From positions 1,426,001 through 1,490,000 of the forward strand of contig JAUFSD010000002.1 in NCBI GenBank assembly GCA_033030425.1: a stretch of DNA of 64,000 nucleotides. The letters run 5' to 3'. The DNA is from Verpa conica (Eukaryota > Ascomycota > Pezizomycetes > Pezizales > Morchellaceae). Below are positions 33,859 through 46,900 of this stretch, piece after piece. A program made the position numbers and the translations under genes. The notes under the pieces were generated by a model. That model was not told where the DNA came from. It saw nothing but the letters and a program-made list of their open reading frames with translations, and ran no database searches. Numbering within the stretch: position 1 is the stretch's first letter; each line of letters starts with the position of its first letter.

Positions 33859-34848
33859 TCAATACAGTGGTTCTAGCCCGCTGACAGGATCAATCGAGAA
33901 GGTTACTGTGTTTGAAAACATATTCGAGTCTTCAAGGGTTTTCACAGTTGCTGGATACCCGTACTCTCGCGCAATATCGATCGGCATTTGAAACATTAGG
34001 TTCTGGAAGAAGGGGAATGCTTCATTCTCAAGCAGTAATCTTGTCATTGAATCGTCCCTGAGTGCTGCAGCCCGGTGAAGTACGGAGTTTCGAATATTGT
34101 CCATCACGTTGATGTTTGCCCCATTCTTCAGAAGTAACTTGACAACCGCCTGCTGATTTCCAGACACCGCCGTGAGAAGTGGTGTCTCTTGGAGGTTACG
34201 GTAGTCTTGTGTGTCGATAGCAGCTCCATTTTCTAGGAATAGCCTCACTAGGCTTTCGTGTCCTTTGCCTGCTGCTATATGAAGGACCCCAACAGTATCA
34301 ATGGCATTGATATCAACACCATGGTTCAGTAGTAAGCTAACGATCGAATGATTTCCACCATGGGCTGCCCAATGGAGAACTGTCAACCCATTCGAACTAC
34401 ATATTGTAGTGCTCGCCCCCTTCTCAATCAAAAACTTGAACATAACTTCATGCCCGAACTCGGCGGCCCAGTGGAGTGCCGTGCCCCCACGAGCAAGATC
34501 TTGAACTACACTATCGACTCCATTCTCTAACAGATACTTGACTACCATAGGCAACTGGCATCCTGGAAGCCTAGAATCCGAGAAATCCTTTTTTTGGTCA
34601 CCTCCAATCATAATTCTAGCTCCGCACTTCTCGAGCAGTAGTCGAATCATCCTTTCGTTTCGATTGACTGCCGCAAGGTAAAGTGCTGTAACACAGTGCC
34701 TATCTTCTTTAAACACATGTTTGAGAAGGATTGGAGATAGCAGTAATGCTAGATAGCGGTTGGCTCGGAGGAGAGAGTAGACAGTTTTTGCATTAAGGTC
34801 TTTTGCAACCTGAAGGAGAAGCTCGTTTGGAAGACTGAGGAGAGACAT
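33859..34848 (-). CDS. F-box and ankyrin-repeat protein
   Basis: A single exon of 329 residues. The N-terminus (LLSLPNELLLQVAKDLNAKTVYSLLRANRYL) is an F-box-like motif with the usual LPxELLLxVA pattern. Seven or eight ankyrin repeats then fill residues 50-310 (for example GTALHWAAEFGHEVMFKFLI and NGLTVLHWAAHGGNHSIVSLLL). Some units are irregular, such as the interrupted one around MIGGDQKKDFSDSR. F-box/ankyrin proteins usually recruit targets to an SCF ubiquitin ligase; the target is unknown. The gene is divergent from the adjacent NLR, 708 bp away. Confidence 0.88.
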   Translation of the reverse strand: MSLLSLPNELLLQVAKDLNAKTVYSLLRANRYLALLLSPILLKHVFKEDRHCVTALYLAAVNRNERMIRLLLEKCGARIMIGGDQKKDFSDSRLPGCQLPMVVKYLLENGVDSVVQDLARGGTALHWAAEFGHEVMFKFLIEKGASTTICSSNGLTVLHWAAHGGNHSIVSLLLNHGVDINAIDTVGVLHIAAGKGHESLVRLFLENGAAIDTQDYRNLQETPLLTAVSGNQQAVVKLLLKNGANINVMDNIRNSVLHRAAALRDDSMTRLLLENEAFPFFQNLMFQMPIDIAREYGYPATVKTLEDSNMFSNTVTFSIDPVSGLEPLY

Positions 34849-35556
34849 TGTATGAAGGGTATGGGGAAAAGGTTGTTTCCGGAGCTCAGGCTTGCCAGGT
34901 CATCGAATCACCAACCAGACCACTATTAGCCTCTAGTTATACCATCTCACGTGATGCCAATGATTCGCGGCGCGCATTCCTAGACCATCAGCGGCAGATA
35001 ATTTTAAGACTGATAGCTAGAATTCGCCTTTGGTACGCACTCTGCCAAGGCCTAAGCGCTGGTGATTGCGCGTTTCTAAGAACTTCATTGTCGCACTTCG
35101 AGATACATCCCCAAGCAACTATACCGGCCAATTTTTATCTCCCAAGAGGCGCGTTTCTGGGTACCTATCAAAGCTCTGGACTTCATTTTCCTGTGTGTAC
35201 TAAGTAGATACAGATCAAAAAACTATATGTTTTGGGTTTTCGAAGAGCATCGCATCCAAGCACGCAGAATAGCAGGTGCCTAGTGGGGTAACACTGGGTT
35301 TCCCCGCACCTACAAGTTCTGCGGGCAAGGCTGTGGGACAAGGCTGAGAACATATAACTGTATCAGTAAAACGCTTCTAAAGACTCGTTGTTTCTACGGT
35401 TATCCTGTTAATAACTTGTTTACACCACTTTATAAGCCTCTTACATTCCCACTCTTGTAGAATTAAGCTTGTTATTCTCCCCATATCCTATCACGTCTCC
35501 ACAGAATTTCATCGGTTTTCATCAGTTTCTGCTTAAACTTAAGAACCAATCTCAGC
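34849..35556. other. Shared divergent promoter region of the F-box/ankyrin gene and the NLR
   Basis: 708 bp between two divergent starts. A TATAAG lies at about 35430, roughly 125 bp before the NLR start. No coding sequence is supported; the plus-strand frame at 34848-35207 has no domain. Confidence 0.4.
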
Positions 35557-38500
35557 ATGACTGAGTTTAGCATTACCGTGACCATCGTCGGGGTCATTCA
35601 ACTCGCCGGAAAGGTCACCTCCCTAGGCTATGGCTATATCGGGGGTGTTCAGCGGGCGCCGAAGGATCTCCGAGAGCTCGTTGATGAGCTTGCTGCCCTC
35701 AGTAAAGTACTTATCGCTATGCAAGACTACACTGATAAGAACCCCACCTCTGAAACAATACTTTCATTAAACATACCAAAGGGTCCACTCCAAGGATGTG
35801 CACGGGAGCTGGAGATCCTCCAGATGAAGTTGGAACCAAAGGATGGAGATGGTCTTCAATCAGTAATGGAGGATGGTATTGAATGGCCATTGGGAGAAGA
35901 GGAAACTAAACAATACATCTCTCGAGTTGCGAGGCTTAAAGATATCTTTGAACTTTCTTTAAAACCAGACACCACGTGAGTAAGATCAATTGAACTCTTA
36001 AAACATATACTTATTTTAAATCAAGCGGCTTGGAAAAAGAAATAAAGGACTACTCTGAGGACATGAGTCTCGCCATTCATCATCTCCGTAAAGACTCTGC
36101 TGCTCTAGATTCCTGGCAAAGGAGGGAGGAAGCACTCCGCCTGGGTAAGTAGAGCGAGCTCTAAGTCCATAGGCTTTCCGTCTAACCTATTTAACCACTA
36201 GAGGAGAAACGAGAGAATGTTCTCAACTGGCTATACCCAGAAGATTTTGAGGTTAGACATAATGAGATCAGTAATCGAAGGCAAAGAGACACCGGCAATT
36301 GGCTTGTAGAGAGGCCCGAGTTTCAGGACTGGCTTATGAATTATCCACCTAACCCATTTCTCTGGGGCTATGGAATTCGTATGTTTACCCCCCATAGTAC
36401 CACCTTCTAGCAACGTATTAAGGGAGAAGCCCAAGGCTAATATAATATCTCTCTAATAGCTGGTGCCGGGAAGACCTTTTTAAGGTATTTCCCCCTTTAC
36501 GAAGTTCACGATATAAAAGTCTTTTAGCTGAATCTTACCACTCTATAGTTCTGTCATTATCGACTATTTTCCGTCTGGACCATTGGCGGAGACGGTTAAC
36601 TACGGATTGGCTTACATCTACTTTGATTACAGGGAGCAGAATAGACAGGAGCCTGAACATATCCTTGCCAACCTTGTTAAGCAGTTTGGCAGCCAAACAC
36701 TTGGCCTCCCCATTGAAATCCAGGATCTACACGATAGACTGACACCTGGGCGCAAGAGACCCACATATGAGGAGCTGTTTACCGCACTCCTAGCTACCTT
36801 CGAATCATTCGACCGCGTGTATTTTGTTATCGATGCATTGGATGAAATTGAGTCGCTAGAGAAACGAAAGAAATTCCTTGATTTATTCCACCGTATATCC
36901 CGTTATGGTGCTAGGATCTTTATGACTAGTCGGAGGGATGAGCGGTCGACGGATATTGAGGCCTCTCTCAGTAAGGCAGTAACGATTGAGCTTTTGGCAG
37001 ATGATATAGATATCAGAAGCTACATCTCGGAGAAGATTGATGAAAGCCCACGGGCTAAACGCCTTGTACAGCAGGGTAAATCTAAAGAAAAAATCATTGA
37101 GGCGCTTGCCGATTGTGCTAGGGGGATGTAAGTTGCGAACCGCCTATATTTCAGGTTTTTATCTCCCTTACTAAGCTCTATAGGTTTTTGCTTGTCCATT
37201 TCCATCTGGAATACATCTGTCAACAGACAACGGCGAAACAAATCTTACACGCCCTTGAACGACTGAAAGGTGTCTCTAACCGGGAGGGACCTTTAGACCC
37301 AACCTATGATAGGGCCATGGAAAATTTACGGAGGCAACCCAAGAACTGCTCAGATTTAGCTATAAAAGTCCTTATTTGGCTTGCTAAAACTAGGCGAACG
37401 CTCTCAGTTGACGAAATTCAAGTGGCTGTTTCTATTGAAGCAAGACGGGCTGAACTCGATGAGCTGGACTTGCCAGATAGGACTACATTACTCGATGTCT
37501 GCGGCAGCCTTGTCACGATCGATGAGCAAAGCGAAACCATCCGACTCTCACATTACACCGTTAGCGAGTATTTGCTCAAAAACTATGTTGTTCCACAATT
37601 TTCAGATGAGACGGTCTCTGTGGCCTTGATGAGTTATCTTGGGTTTGATATCTTCAATGATGGGGTAATTCCGTCTAAAAAAATTCCAGAACTCCTTCAG
37701 TCACAACCTTTCTTGAGTTATGTGGTTACTCAGATACCATATCATCTTAAATCATGTTCAGAAGAGTCCACACTTGATGTGGTTCTCACCTTTCTTAAGA
37801 AACCAGGGAACATTGCCGCCTATCTGCAGGTGTCTTCTTATTGCAACGCGAAGTTGCGCGGAGATATTCTTATTCCAGAATTCCCATCAGATCCAGTGCA
37901 CGTCCCAGAATTCCCAACGCAGCCTCCACTACACGTCGCGGTTGCTCTAGGACATCTGAAGGCAGTCCAAGCTTTAGTAGAGGAAGGTGCGGAAATCTCA
38001 GCTTGCGATAGCTTTGGACAAACAGCACTCCACGAAGCGGTTTATGTAGGCCATGAGGATGTGTTCCGGTATCTGCTAGAGAAGGGTATCGATGTTTCGA
38101 CTGCCGATCAGCAAAGCCGAACGGCATTGCAACTAGCCTCCTATAAAGGGCGCGAAACTATGGTACAGGTATTACTAGAGAAAGGCGCCCAATTTTCTAC
38201 TTGTGATAGTACTGGCCAGAATGCACTTCACAAGGCAGCTTCAGGAGGTTACGAGGCAATAGTACAAATGCTACTCGAACATGGGATCGATTTCACTGTC
38301 AAAGACAACTACGGACACACGCCACTGATGGAAGCGGCTTCTAGAGGACATGAAGAGATAGTGAAACTCCTACTCGAGAAAGGTACCGATCCTACAAACC
38401 TTACCACCGACGGGCGATCGATCATTCACTTAGCGGCACATGACGGATATCACAATGTGGTCCGGATTCTCATCGAGAATAATGTCGATCTTTCAATTGC

Positions 38501-38873
38501 GGACAAAGATGGGCAAACAGCACTTCACGTCGCAGCAGCTCGGGGGCATGGGGACACTGTCGAAGTACTAATTGAAAAAGGCGCTGATATCCAAGGCCTC
38601 ACAAATGCCGGCGATTCAGTACTTCACAGAGCAGTGATTTATGGGCAACGGGCAGTTACTATATATCTTCTTCAAAAGGGGGCAGATAATTCAGTCCTAG
38701 ATGCAAAAGGAAGAACAGCATTGCAGATTGCCGAAACTACTAGGCGTGAACAATTGGCAATGGTCCTCAAAGGTCATGGCGCTGAAGCAGAAATTACAGA
38801 AGCCATAAATCGCGAACGGTTGGTTCAGGTGTTGAAGGGGAATCTTGTCGATGTAGAAATGAGGATGGACTAA
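35557..38873 (+). CDS. Fungal NLR: Helo-like N-terminus, NACHT ATPase, ankyrin repeats
   Basis: Six exons: 35557-35975, 36026-36144, 36202-36378, 36460-36484 (only 25 bp), 36549-37127 and 37184-38873. All junctions keep phase, giving 1002 residues. The N-terminal 140 residues (GVIQLAGKVTSLGYGYI... APKDLRELVDELAALSKVL) match the Helo-like domain of fungal STAND proteins. The NACHT domain has Walker A GIPGAGKT (237-244) and Walker B VYFVIDALDE. A winged-helix-like segment follows (RTLSVDEIQVAVSIE, LSHYTVSEYLL). The last 330 residues hold about nine ankyrin repeats, diverged from each other. Such proteins sense non-self and trigger cell death in incompatibility or immunity-like responses; that role is inferred from the family. 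Confidence 0.93.
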
Positions 38874-40351
38874 GCACTTAAGAGAAGTCCTTTTGGTATG
38901 TATCTAACAGGTCAATAGTGAACATTCCACTTACATTATTTAGGAAGTTCTTAGTAACTCGGAGGTTGTAAGAATGGAAACTTGTCTAGTAATGGGTTCA
39001 TATTCGCTCTCGGCGTTTCCCTCCCTCCTCTTTGTTTGTTTAGAATAGAGATATTAAAGCTTTCAGTGGATCTTAGAAGAGTTAGGTGTGCTCTTTTTGT
39101 GATTCTCTAAACTCCTAACCTGCATCTATAACATAGATATGCAAATGCAACTACGATCACTAAAGTTAGTGCTAGAAGCTATCTGTGGACTTAAAAGCTA
39201 TCCCTAGATTACTAACAACAAAAAAGGGGGGAAGTGGCCCCGGTACCAAAAAGATACAAATCAAATTGTAAGGTCTCACCTTAATGTAGAAAAAGTAGTA
39301 TGAGTGAGGGCCTTACTATCCATAACACGAGAAATTGTTTCAATCAATATGTAGCTCATAGCATTTTTCCGAGTGATATACTATGGTGCTTGGCGTACCT
39401 CACCAATAAATGCATAGAGCCCTAAAGCCAAGGTATTCGCTTCACCGATAATATCTATATAGACAATGGCTGATTTATGAATCATAATACAGGTAGTTCT
39501 GCTAATTAGCTTAATTTCATTAGTCAGAGTATTATCGAGCACAGGCGCTGCGGCACACGCTAGCAGACAAGGCTAAATATTACTAGCCACATAGACACCT
39601 GTCCTCTTAGAGTCATGTCCTACCTTAGATAGTTCCTCTCCTGTTCTATTTACATAATATCATCCTTGATTTTCCGTCTATTCGAATGAGATCATTTTTT
39701 ACAGTTAGATTATCTGGTAGATAAGAACAACAGACAGCCTACAGCGCGCAGATTATAACAGGCCGTATGGTGGGAGAAGTAGCGGGTTGAGGTTTTGTGT
39801 TTGTGGGAAATGCCCCAAAATACTGCCAAGTCCCTTATAACTCTGCAACCAGTTTTCCCTAGTAAAAAGGTATGGGGCTTGATCTAGGTTGTATTAGGCT
39901 CCTTTGACAATATTTCGTCGCCAAGAAAATTATAAGAGCCTTTGTACCTTGTTACATTTATGATTACGCGCACCATATACTTTGGAAAACACCTATGTAG
40001 ACATATATTTTAGAAACACCAGATAGTAGATTTTTTTAATTCCGCGTCCAGCTCTCTATAAAAGTCGTGGACAGGGTATGTATACAATATTGCTAAATGG
40101 AAGCGCAGAGGTATTTTATACAAGCTTATACTTTTATAGATAATGTGTTCCAAAGATAGGGTATATGTAGTACATTCATAAAGAAACAAGTAAATCAAAA
40201 CTAACTAATTACTATAAAGAATGACTCAAAAAATCCGTAAAATATTCAAAAGCCTAGCAGATACATGATCTACGTCCACAAGAATATACTCCACTTGTAA
40301 AAGAGAAAGCTGTGTACCTACGTAGGGGACGTGAATGATATAATTCTGTTC
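38874..40351. other. Spacer between convergent genes, 1.5 kb
   Basis: AT-rich, no supported gene, repeat or RNA between the NLR stop and the carbonic anhydrase stop. Confidence 0.4.
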
Positions 40352-41715
40352 TCACATAACTTGGGAAGCGGCAGGATGTGCGGCCATCATATTAATAGTA
40401 GATTCAGCGGCAGCAGATGAAACCTCGGCAGTAGCAGAAGCCTCAGTAGTAGTGCAAGGTTCAGCGATAGCGGAAGCCTCAGCAGCAGCTTCAGTCGTAG
40501 CGGCGGACTTAGTCGCAGAGGCAGATTCAATAGCAGAGGCAGATTCAGTAGCAGCGGCCGATTCAGTCGTAGCGGCAGCCTCAGCCGTAGTACAAGGCTC
40601 AGTGGTAGCAGCAGCCTCGGCAGTAGTAGAAGCTTCAGTAGCAGCAGCCTGGGTGGTAGTAGAAGCTTCAGTAGCAACAGCATGAGATGTAGCTGCCGCT
40701 GTAGTTGATGAGGCAGCTTCTTCAGTAGCAGTAGCGGCTATTTAATATATTAGTTAGAACTCAATCATGGGGAGTTAAAGCTAGAACATACATTCAGCTG
40801 GAGCACACCCAACAGCACCACTGGCAGAAAGTGCTGCGGACCCGACACCGATCAAATTATCCTCTCCCAAAGCGTTCTGAGTGACACGAGAATTGAACTT
40901 GACAACCTTCTTAATAGCATTGTAAGTCTTGACATCCAATGGCAAGGAAACCTCAGTGACCAAGAAAATCAGCCCTTCAGCGCAGGGAGGGGTAGTAAGA
41001 GAGCCAGTGTACTGAAATAATGGTGTCGTCTGGAGGTGATCAATGAGTGGCGCGAAATCAAGAGGGCCAGTTTCTGTAATGGTGCCGGGCTCTTGGATAT
41101 CGGAAAGCTTCTCAGTAACGGCGGTGAGGAGCTCAGTGGTTGTACCATCCTCTGAGAGCTGGAATGTCACTGCAAGTACTGCAATTTGGCCAGAGCCATC
41201 TACAATAAATATTAGAATCACATCTCGTAACAAATATCCCAGGGACAGTAGAGTATACCAGCTGCTTCGTGGACCATATGAATCTCCAACGGAAAGTACT
41301 CTTCGGCAATTCTGTGCTCGCTCGGTGTATGAAAATGGAATTGCCGGAGGGTAAAATTACCCCCACCAAATATAGTAGTGCCATTAACAATAACCTCAAC
41401 CGTGGTGCCCAGATTCTCGAATTCTGCCGCTTCAACCGAAGGGATAGAAATCACAGGAGCCTCCGTTGCCAAAGCTACTGTATGGTCGATGTTGATCGGA
41501 GATTGAACCTTTGAAGTTGAACATGCTGAATTCTCAGCTGTAATTCCTGCCCAGTTCAAAGGCCCAAGAAGCCCGGTGTATCCAAAGTTAGAAACCGCAA
41601 TCTTCCCTCCTGCAAGCTCCTCACGCTTATGAAGAGATGTGCTGTGGATACAGTTGGCTGAGACAAGTTGTGAGGTCAAGGCCGCAGCGATCAAAAACAG
41701 TTGTTTGGTGTACAT
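40352..41715 (-). CDS. Secreted alpha-carbonic anhydrase with Ala/Thr/Glu-rich tail
   Basis: Three exons: 41715-41259, 41199-40792 and 40737-40352, with 59 and 54 bp introns, giving 416 residues. A signal peptide is clear (MYTKQLFLIAAALTSQLVSA). The alpha-CA core has SPINID, zinc ligands in FHFHTPSEH and the third His in EIHMVHEA, and SLTTPPCAEGL near the active site. It interconverts carbon dioxide and bicarbonate outside the cell. The third exon is a low-complexity tail of about 128 residues built of ATE, AAATE and TTAEA units with two short TEPCTT blocks. The tail may be O-glycosylated. It has no hydrophobic GPI-type end. Confidence 0.93.
40390..40690 (-). repeat. Imperfect short repeats encoding the carbonic anhydrase tail
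   Basis: On the minus strand the exon is made of recurring GCT-ACT-GAA-GCT-type words (Ala, Thr, Glu, Ser codons), with longer near-repeats such as the EACTTAEAAATTE-like blocks. This is a likely site of length variation. Confidence 0.7.
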
Positions 41716-43920
41716 TTTTGCTGGTTTTTGCGAAACTGGCTGCCGGAGCGAGTGAGGTCGTGCGTTTTGGGTTTTGGGTTTGAAAATGAAGGATTTTTAT
41801 AAGAATCAAAAGATCAGCACTGCTGTCTGACGAGATATTGCTATCAACTTTGAGAAGATAACAAATAACTAGTCGAAGAGAAAAATCGGCACAGCCGGTT
41901 TGTAGAGAACGGAAGAAAGAGAAAAAGGAAAAGGAAAAACCGAAAAGAATGAACCACCAAGGCGCGGAGAAATTCAGAGTATTGCAATGAAGTAAGGAAA
42001 AATCAAGAGAACCGCAGTGGAGGGCAGAATATATCAACACCATAGCCAAGAGGCCAAGATGGCCAAGAAAGACAAACATAGCGCTGTGAACACATGAAGC
42101 AGGTGCAGAATACGAAGAGTGGAGCTTGAGTGGAAAGTTGACAAAAACAAGGGGGAGATTTTTGGTTGAGAAAGTGGAAACTTGGCAAGAAGGAGGTGAT
42201 AAATAAAAACTGCACAAAGGAAGTAAATAGACTAAGGAGGAAGATAACAGATAACAGGCATACTACTTGCGACAGTCGTCTGTGGGTATATGTTTGGGTT
42301 GCGCCGGAGTTTGAGGATATCTCACGGGAGCTCATGATGAAGCAGTGGCTTGCCAAGTTCAGCCAATACAAATTGCTAGTAGCCGAAGAATTAAGGTAAG
42401 AAGAGCCGCAAAGGCCTTTGTGCCCAGCGCTGCAGGTAGTAAGTGGTCGCACAACTACCACCGGGGTCGCCACCGTAGGGGTCTAGAGAGCGGTAATCTG
42501 CCCCGAACCCGGTTAGGTCTTGTGTTCTCCACTGTCTCAAAAGTTTCGAATGGGAAAAGGAGTTAGGAGGAATTCAAGCGCTCTCACGGTTGTGGTTTCG
42601 AAGCGCCCGGTTAAGCTCCTGCCAACCTGCCAAAAGGCTTGTTGGGCCTGCAAAGTCTTGTCTCAACCTCTTGACATCAAACATCAACCTTTGCGGGGAG
42701 AGATTTATTGGCATCGTGGAGTTTGGTACTCTCGGCTCAAATTTACAATAACCATCAGCCAACATTCCCCTTCCTCTTACCACGGCGTTTATTGCTTACT
42801 TTCGGGCTATCTTCCGTAGATGCCTATGTTGGATTTCACGCTAATTTTCGTAAGACGCGCGTACGAAATAAGTGGCTCTGGAACCCACATGTATTGGTAT
42901 TCCAAATTAATCATTTCAGTCCTTATTAGACACATGTACAAGCCCGGAGAGCATATGTGCTTATCAACTTGAAAGTGGATCTTCCATCACTCAGTGGCGG
43001 CGCGCAGGAGAATCTAGGCAGCTCGCACAAAAGGAAAGAAAGGTAACATTACATATCGGGACTAGACTAGAAACCTACGTTTCAATGTATTGGTATCTGA
43101 GTTTCAATCATATCTACTTACCGCCTAAAACTAATAAGGAAGAAATTATAATAATATAGATTTGTACTCGGCTCGGGGTTTACATATAGTCCGTTTGCCC
43201 AGATTTCTTTCGTAGTCAACGCATACCCTTTCCCACAATCCATTTCCTGGAATATCGTGGAATATATATTGGTTCTAATAAGTATTTACACCAGCTTGGG
43301 GGGTTTGTGCTGCTGGGTCTTAGATGAAGTTGTAGTAGGTTTGAGGCTCGCTTAAGATTCACTCGCTAGACGGAAGTTGTAGATACATTAATGGCGTGAT
43401 GTTTTTCCTCCGAAGTCCCAGGACCATGGAACTATTTTTCTTAGATATATCCGCCGTACATGTAGTATTAGTAATAATTATATATCCTACATGTATTTTG
43501 GGCACGTTTCCTAAGATTTGTGGGTGCAGAGGGAATATACACATACATGTAGTCCTGAGAGTTATTCTGGAGGCTACATGCAACTCAAGAAGAGAGTGAC
43601 TAGAAGTACATATAGTTAGTAGGAATACAAGTACTGTACATATATTAGGGTATTTCTCAGGTCATAGTTTTTACTACATACCAGATTTTTGTACTTAGAA
43701 TTAATAAAATCACTTGAGGGAAAAAAATAAAAAAAAATAAAGTACTACACATATACTACACCATCACGTGATGTCCCAATTAGTTACCTATCGGTATCTA
43801 GTGACAGACTAGCGTGGGGCACTCTACACGCGCAGTGACGCGACTCACAAACTTACCCATCTTGCCCGCAACATCGCCACACTGGATAACAAATCTCGCA
43901 CTGCTTTCGTCCTGCCGCTC
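41716..43920. other. Divergent intergenic region between carbonic anhydrase and SMC5
   Basis: 2.2 kb. Two overlapping minus-strand frames (41627-42473) look accidental: Phe/Ser-rich, with no domain and no Met-context support. Repeated ACATGTA words and an A-rich run at 43721-43740 occur. No gene is supported. Confidence 0.4.
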
Positions 43921-46900
43921 ATGCCTTCAGCTGCCCCAAAGCGTCAGGCTCGAGAGCTTTCATCGGACGAAGATGAAGATGATAATGCTTCTGTCGCTTC
44001 CCAGGCTAGTGCCACAAGTCGAAAACGCGCCCGCCTTGGGCATCGCAACACTACAGTAAACGGTAGCCGCCGCCGTATTGACGATGATGACGAGGACGAG
44101 GAAGAGGAAGAGGAGGAAGAGGATGAAGGTGAAGGTGAAGATGGTGACGATAATGGGAAGGTGAAGTTAGAAGGCAATATCCTACCACCAGCAGACCTAG
44201 ATGAAGAGGAGGAAGATGTTTTGGGAAGAGAAGACTTGGAAATAGGTCCCAACAATCAACCATTTCAACCAGGGAGCATCGTTCGAATAAAAGTTCGGAA
44301 TTTTGTCACCTATTCACAGGTGGAGGTCTTTCCGGGCCCGAATCTCAACATGGTTATAGGCCCTAATGGAACGGGGAAGAGTACTATTGTCTGTGCTGTT
44401 TGTCTTGGTCTTGGGTGGGGTCCAGTAGTGAGTTTGGAGATAACCTTATTTTGAAAAATAAAATGGATAGTATCTGATGTATTCGGTTCAATGCAGCATC
44501 TAGGTAGAGCAAAAGATATATCAGAGTTTGTCAAACATGGAACTCAGGAGGCAAGGATTGAGATTGAGCTACAGGGCCATAAAGGTTTTAGAAATCCAGT
44601 CATCCAAAGGAAGATTATTCGAGAAGGAAATACCTCAACTTTCACTCTAGATGGTATTAATTCCCACAATACTATAGTTCATCTTTTATAATTTTGGCTA
44701 ATGTGATTTTTTTCTCTCTCTCTCTAGGTAAACCAATCAGCAACAATAAACTGCTAAAGTTCACTAGATCCTATAACATACAGATTGACAATCTTTGCCA
44801 GTTTCTTCCGCAAGATCGGGTGGTTGAGTTTGCCGGACTATCTAGCGTGGAGCTTCTGAAGGAAACTCAACGTGCCGCTGCTCCTCCCGAAGTACTTGAG
44901 CACCACGAGAACCTGAAGAAGCTAGGAAAGAAGCTCAAGGAACTTTCAAATGAGTTTGAAATCGACCAAGCGTCTCTTAAATCAATGGAAGAGCGACAAG
45001 CTGCGCTCCAGCAGGATGTGGAAAGGCTTCGGGAACGCCAGGAGGTAATGAAAAAAATAGAGTTACTTGAAAAAGCAAAGCCCTTCATTGCCTACAATGC
45101 AGCCCGTGATAAGTCCAATACGACGAAAGAGGCCTTCAAGACGGCCCAGAAAGAGTTGGACCGATTGAAGGAGCAGGTGCAGCCAACAACAGATGCACCG
45201 AAACTTAAGAAACGTTATAAGGATGCCATTGAGAAATGTGTCAAGGAGAGGAAGAATCTTGTTGAAAAAAAGGAAGAGGAGGTTGCGAGATACAAAGATA
45301 GAGTTCTTGCGAAATATGACGAGGAGAAGAAAAAACTTGAGAACGAGATAAACAGCGAGCGAGAAGCTGAGAAAAATAGGAAGGATTCCGTTACCAAGCT
45401 GAAGCAGAGGATCGAAAAGACCAAAAAGTTGCTTGAGAATAAGCCTCCCGAGATGAATTTACACGAGTTTAATCAGCGGCTGGTATATATTCTCCATTTA
45501 GCATTGCCTTTTTTTCTTCGATATATAGTATAATTTTTTAACATCTTGAAATCCATAGGTCGATAAACGGCGTGATGTGCGAGTGCTCTTCGCTCAAGCC
45601 GATGAAAAGAAGGCCGAAATCAGGCCTAAGATTGACAGGGCTAATCACATCAGAGGACAAATTGACAACGCAAAAGCAGAGTTCGTTTCCCTAGTTTTGG
45701 TGACTTACCCTAGGTGCTAACTGATTTGGGCTCTGTAGACTTGAAGATCTCGAGACAGCGTCCGGTCAGCGTGAAAGAATGCTGAGGGGTATGAGTCTTG
45801 ATACTTTACGCGCTTGGGAATATTACAAGAGTCATCGGGATGAGTTTGAGAAGGAGGTTTTTGGACCTCCAATCCTGACATGTAGCGTCAAGGATCCTAA
45901 ATATGCCGATGCTGTGGAGAGTCTGATCAACCCAAGTGACAAGAAGGCTTTAGTCTGCCAGACAAAGAATGATTTCCGAAAACTTATAGACGCCTGCTTT
46001 GGCAATAGGAATAAGGGGATTGAGGGGATGGGACTTGCAGATGTAACTATAAAGGAATATTCATCGAGTAAGACGCCAACATTAGCCCAACAGCCTTCAG
46101 GGCCCGCTGGACCAGGGGAGGTAGGGGTTATGTCTTGGTTTATAAAGGTGATACGGGGCTAATATCTTAGTAGCTGGCTCGTTATGGATTTGATGGATAT
46201 GCGCTTGATTACATGGAGGGACCTGAGCCAGTCCTTAATATGCTCTGCACCGAGGCTGGGCTTCACAGGACGGTACGAATTTCCTAAGCAATATTCTAAA
46301 CAATCACTTTATCGTCTTAAGTCTTCATTCTAATTAGATTTCATTTCAGCCCATCTCCCTCCGAGACTTCTCGGCCAACCAGAATAAGCATATGGAGCAA
46401 ACCAACATCTCATCATGGATAGCTGGTCGAACAAGCTACAGGATCATTCGCAGAAGGGAATATGATGCCAGTTCAACTCGTCTAGGCAACATTAAACCTG
46501 CACAAATTTTCAGAACGCAGCAAGTGGACCACTCATTGAAAGCCGACATCCAGCGAAAGATCAGTGGATGGAAAGATGAGCTTGCAAATATTGAGCAAGA
46601 AAAGATCACCAAAGAAAGAGAACATCACGAGATCAAGCAACTTCATGAGGCAGCTCAAGCGGAGGTGAAAGCCATTGAAGCGGAAAAGTCCAACAAGCAG
46701 CAGGAAGTAGCGAAATGGAATAAGACGCAAGCAGCGCTAGAACCAATGGAGGAAGAGTTGAAGCGAAAGTCTGTCGGGGGGGATGACTACAAGGATAGAA
46801 TGAAGGTACTGAAGCGCAAGAATGTGGAGCTATCAGTCAAGAAAGCGAAAGATGCTTTGGAATATGCGGTAATTCCTAAAATTCATATCCCTATTTCCTA

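Noticed and set aside
35230..35345. GC-rich imperfect inverted repeat upstream of the NLR
   Set aside because: Matches are short and broken; no terminal repeats or target duplication.
41627..42473. Two minus-strand frames of 196 and 156 codons upstream of carbonic anhydrase
   Set aside because: Phe/Ser/Leu-rich without domains. One overlaps the carbonic anhydrase start in another frame; most likely accidental.
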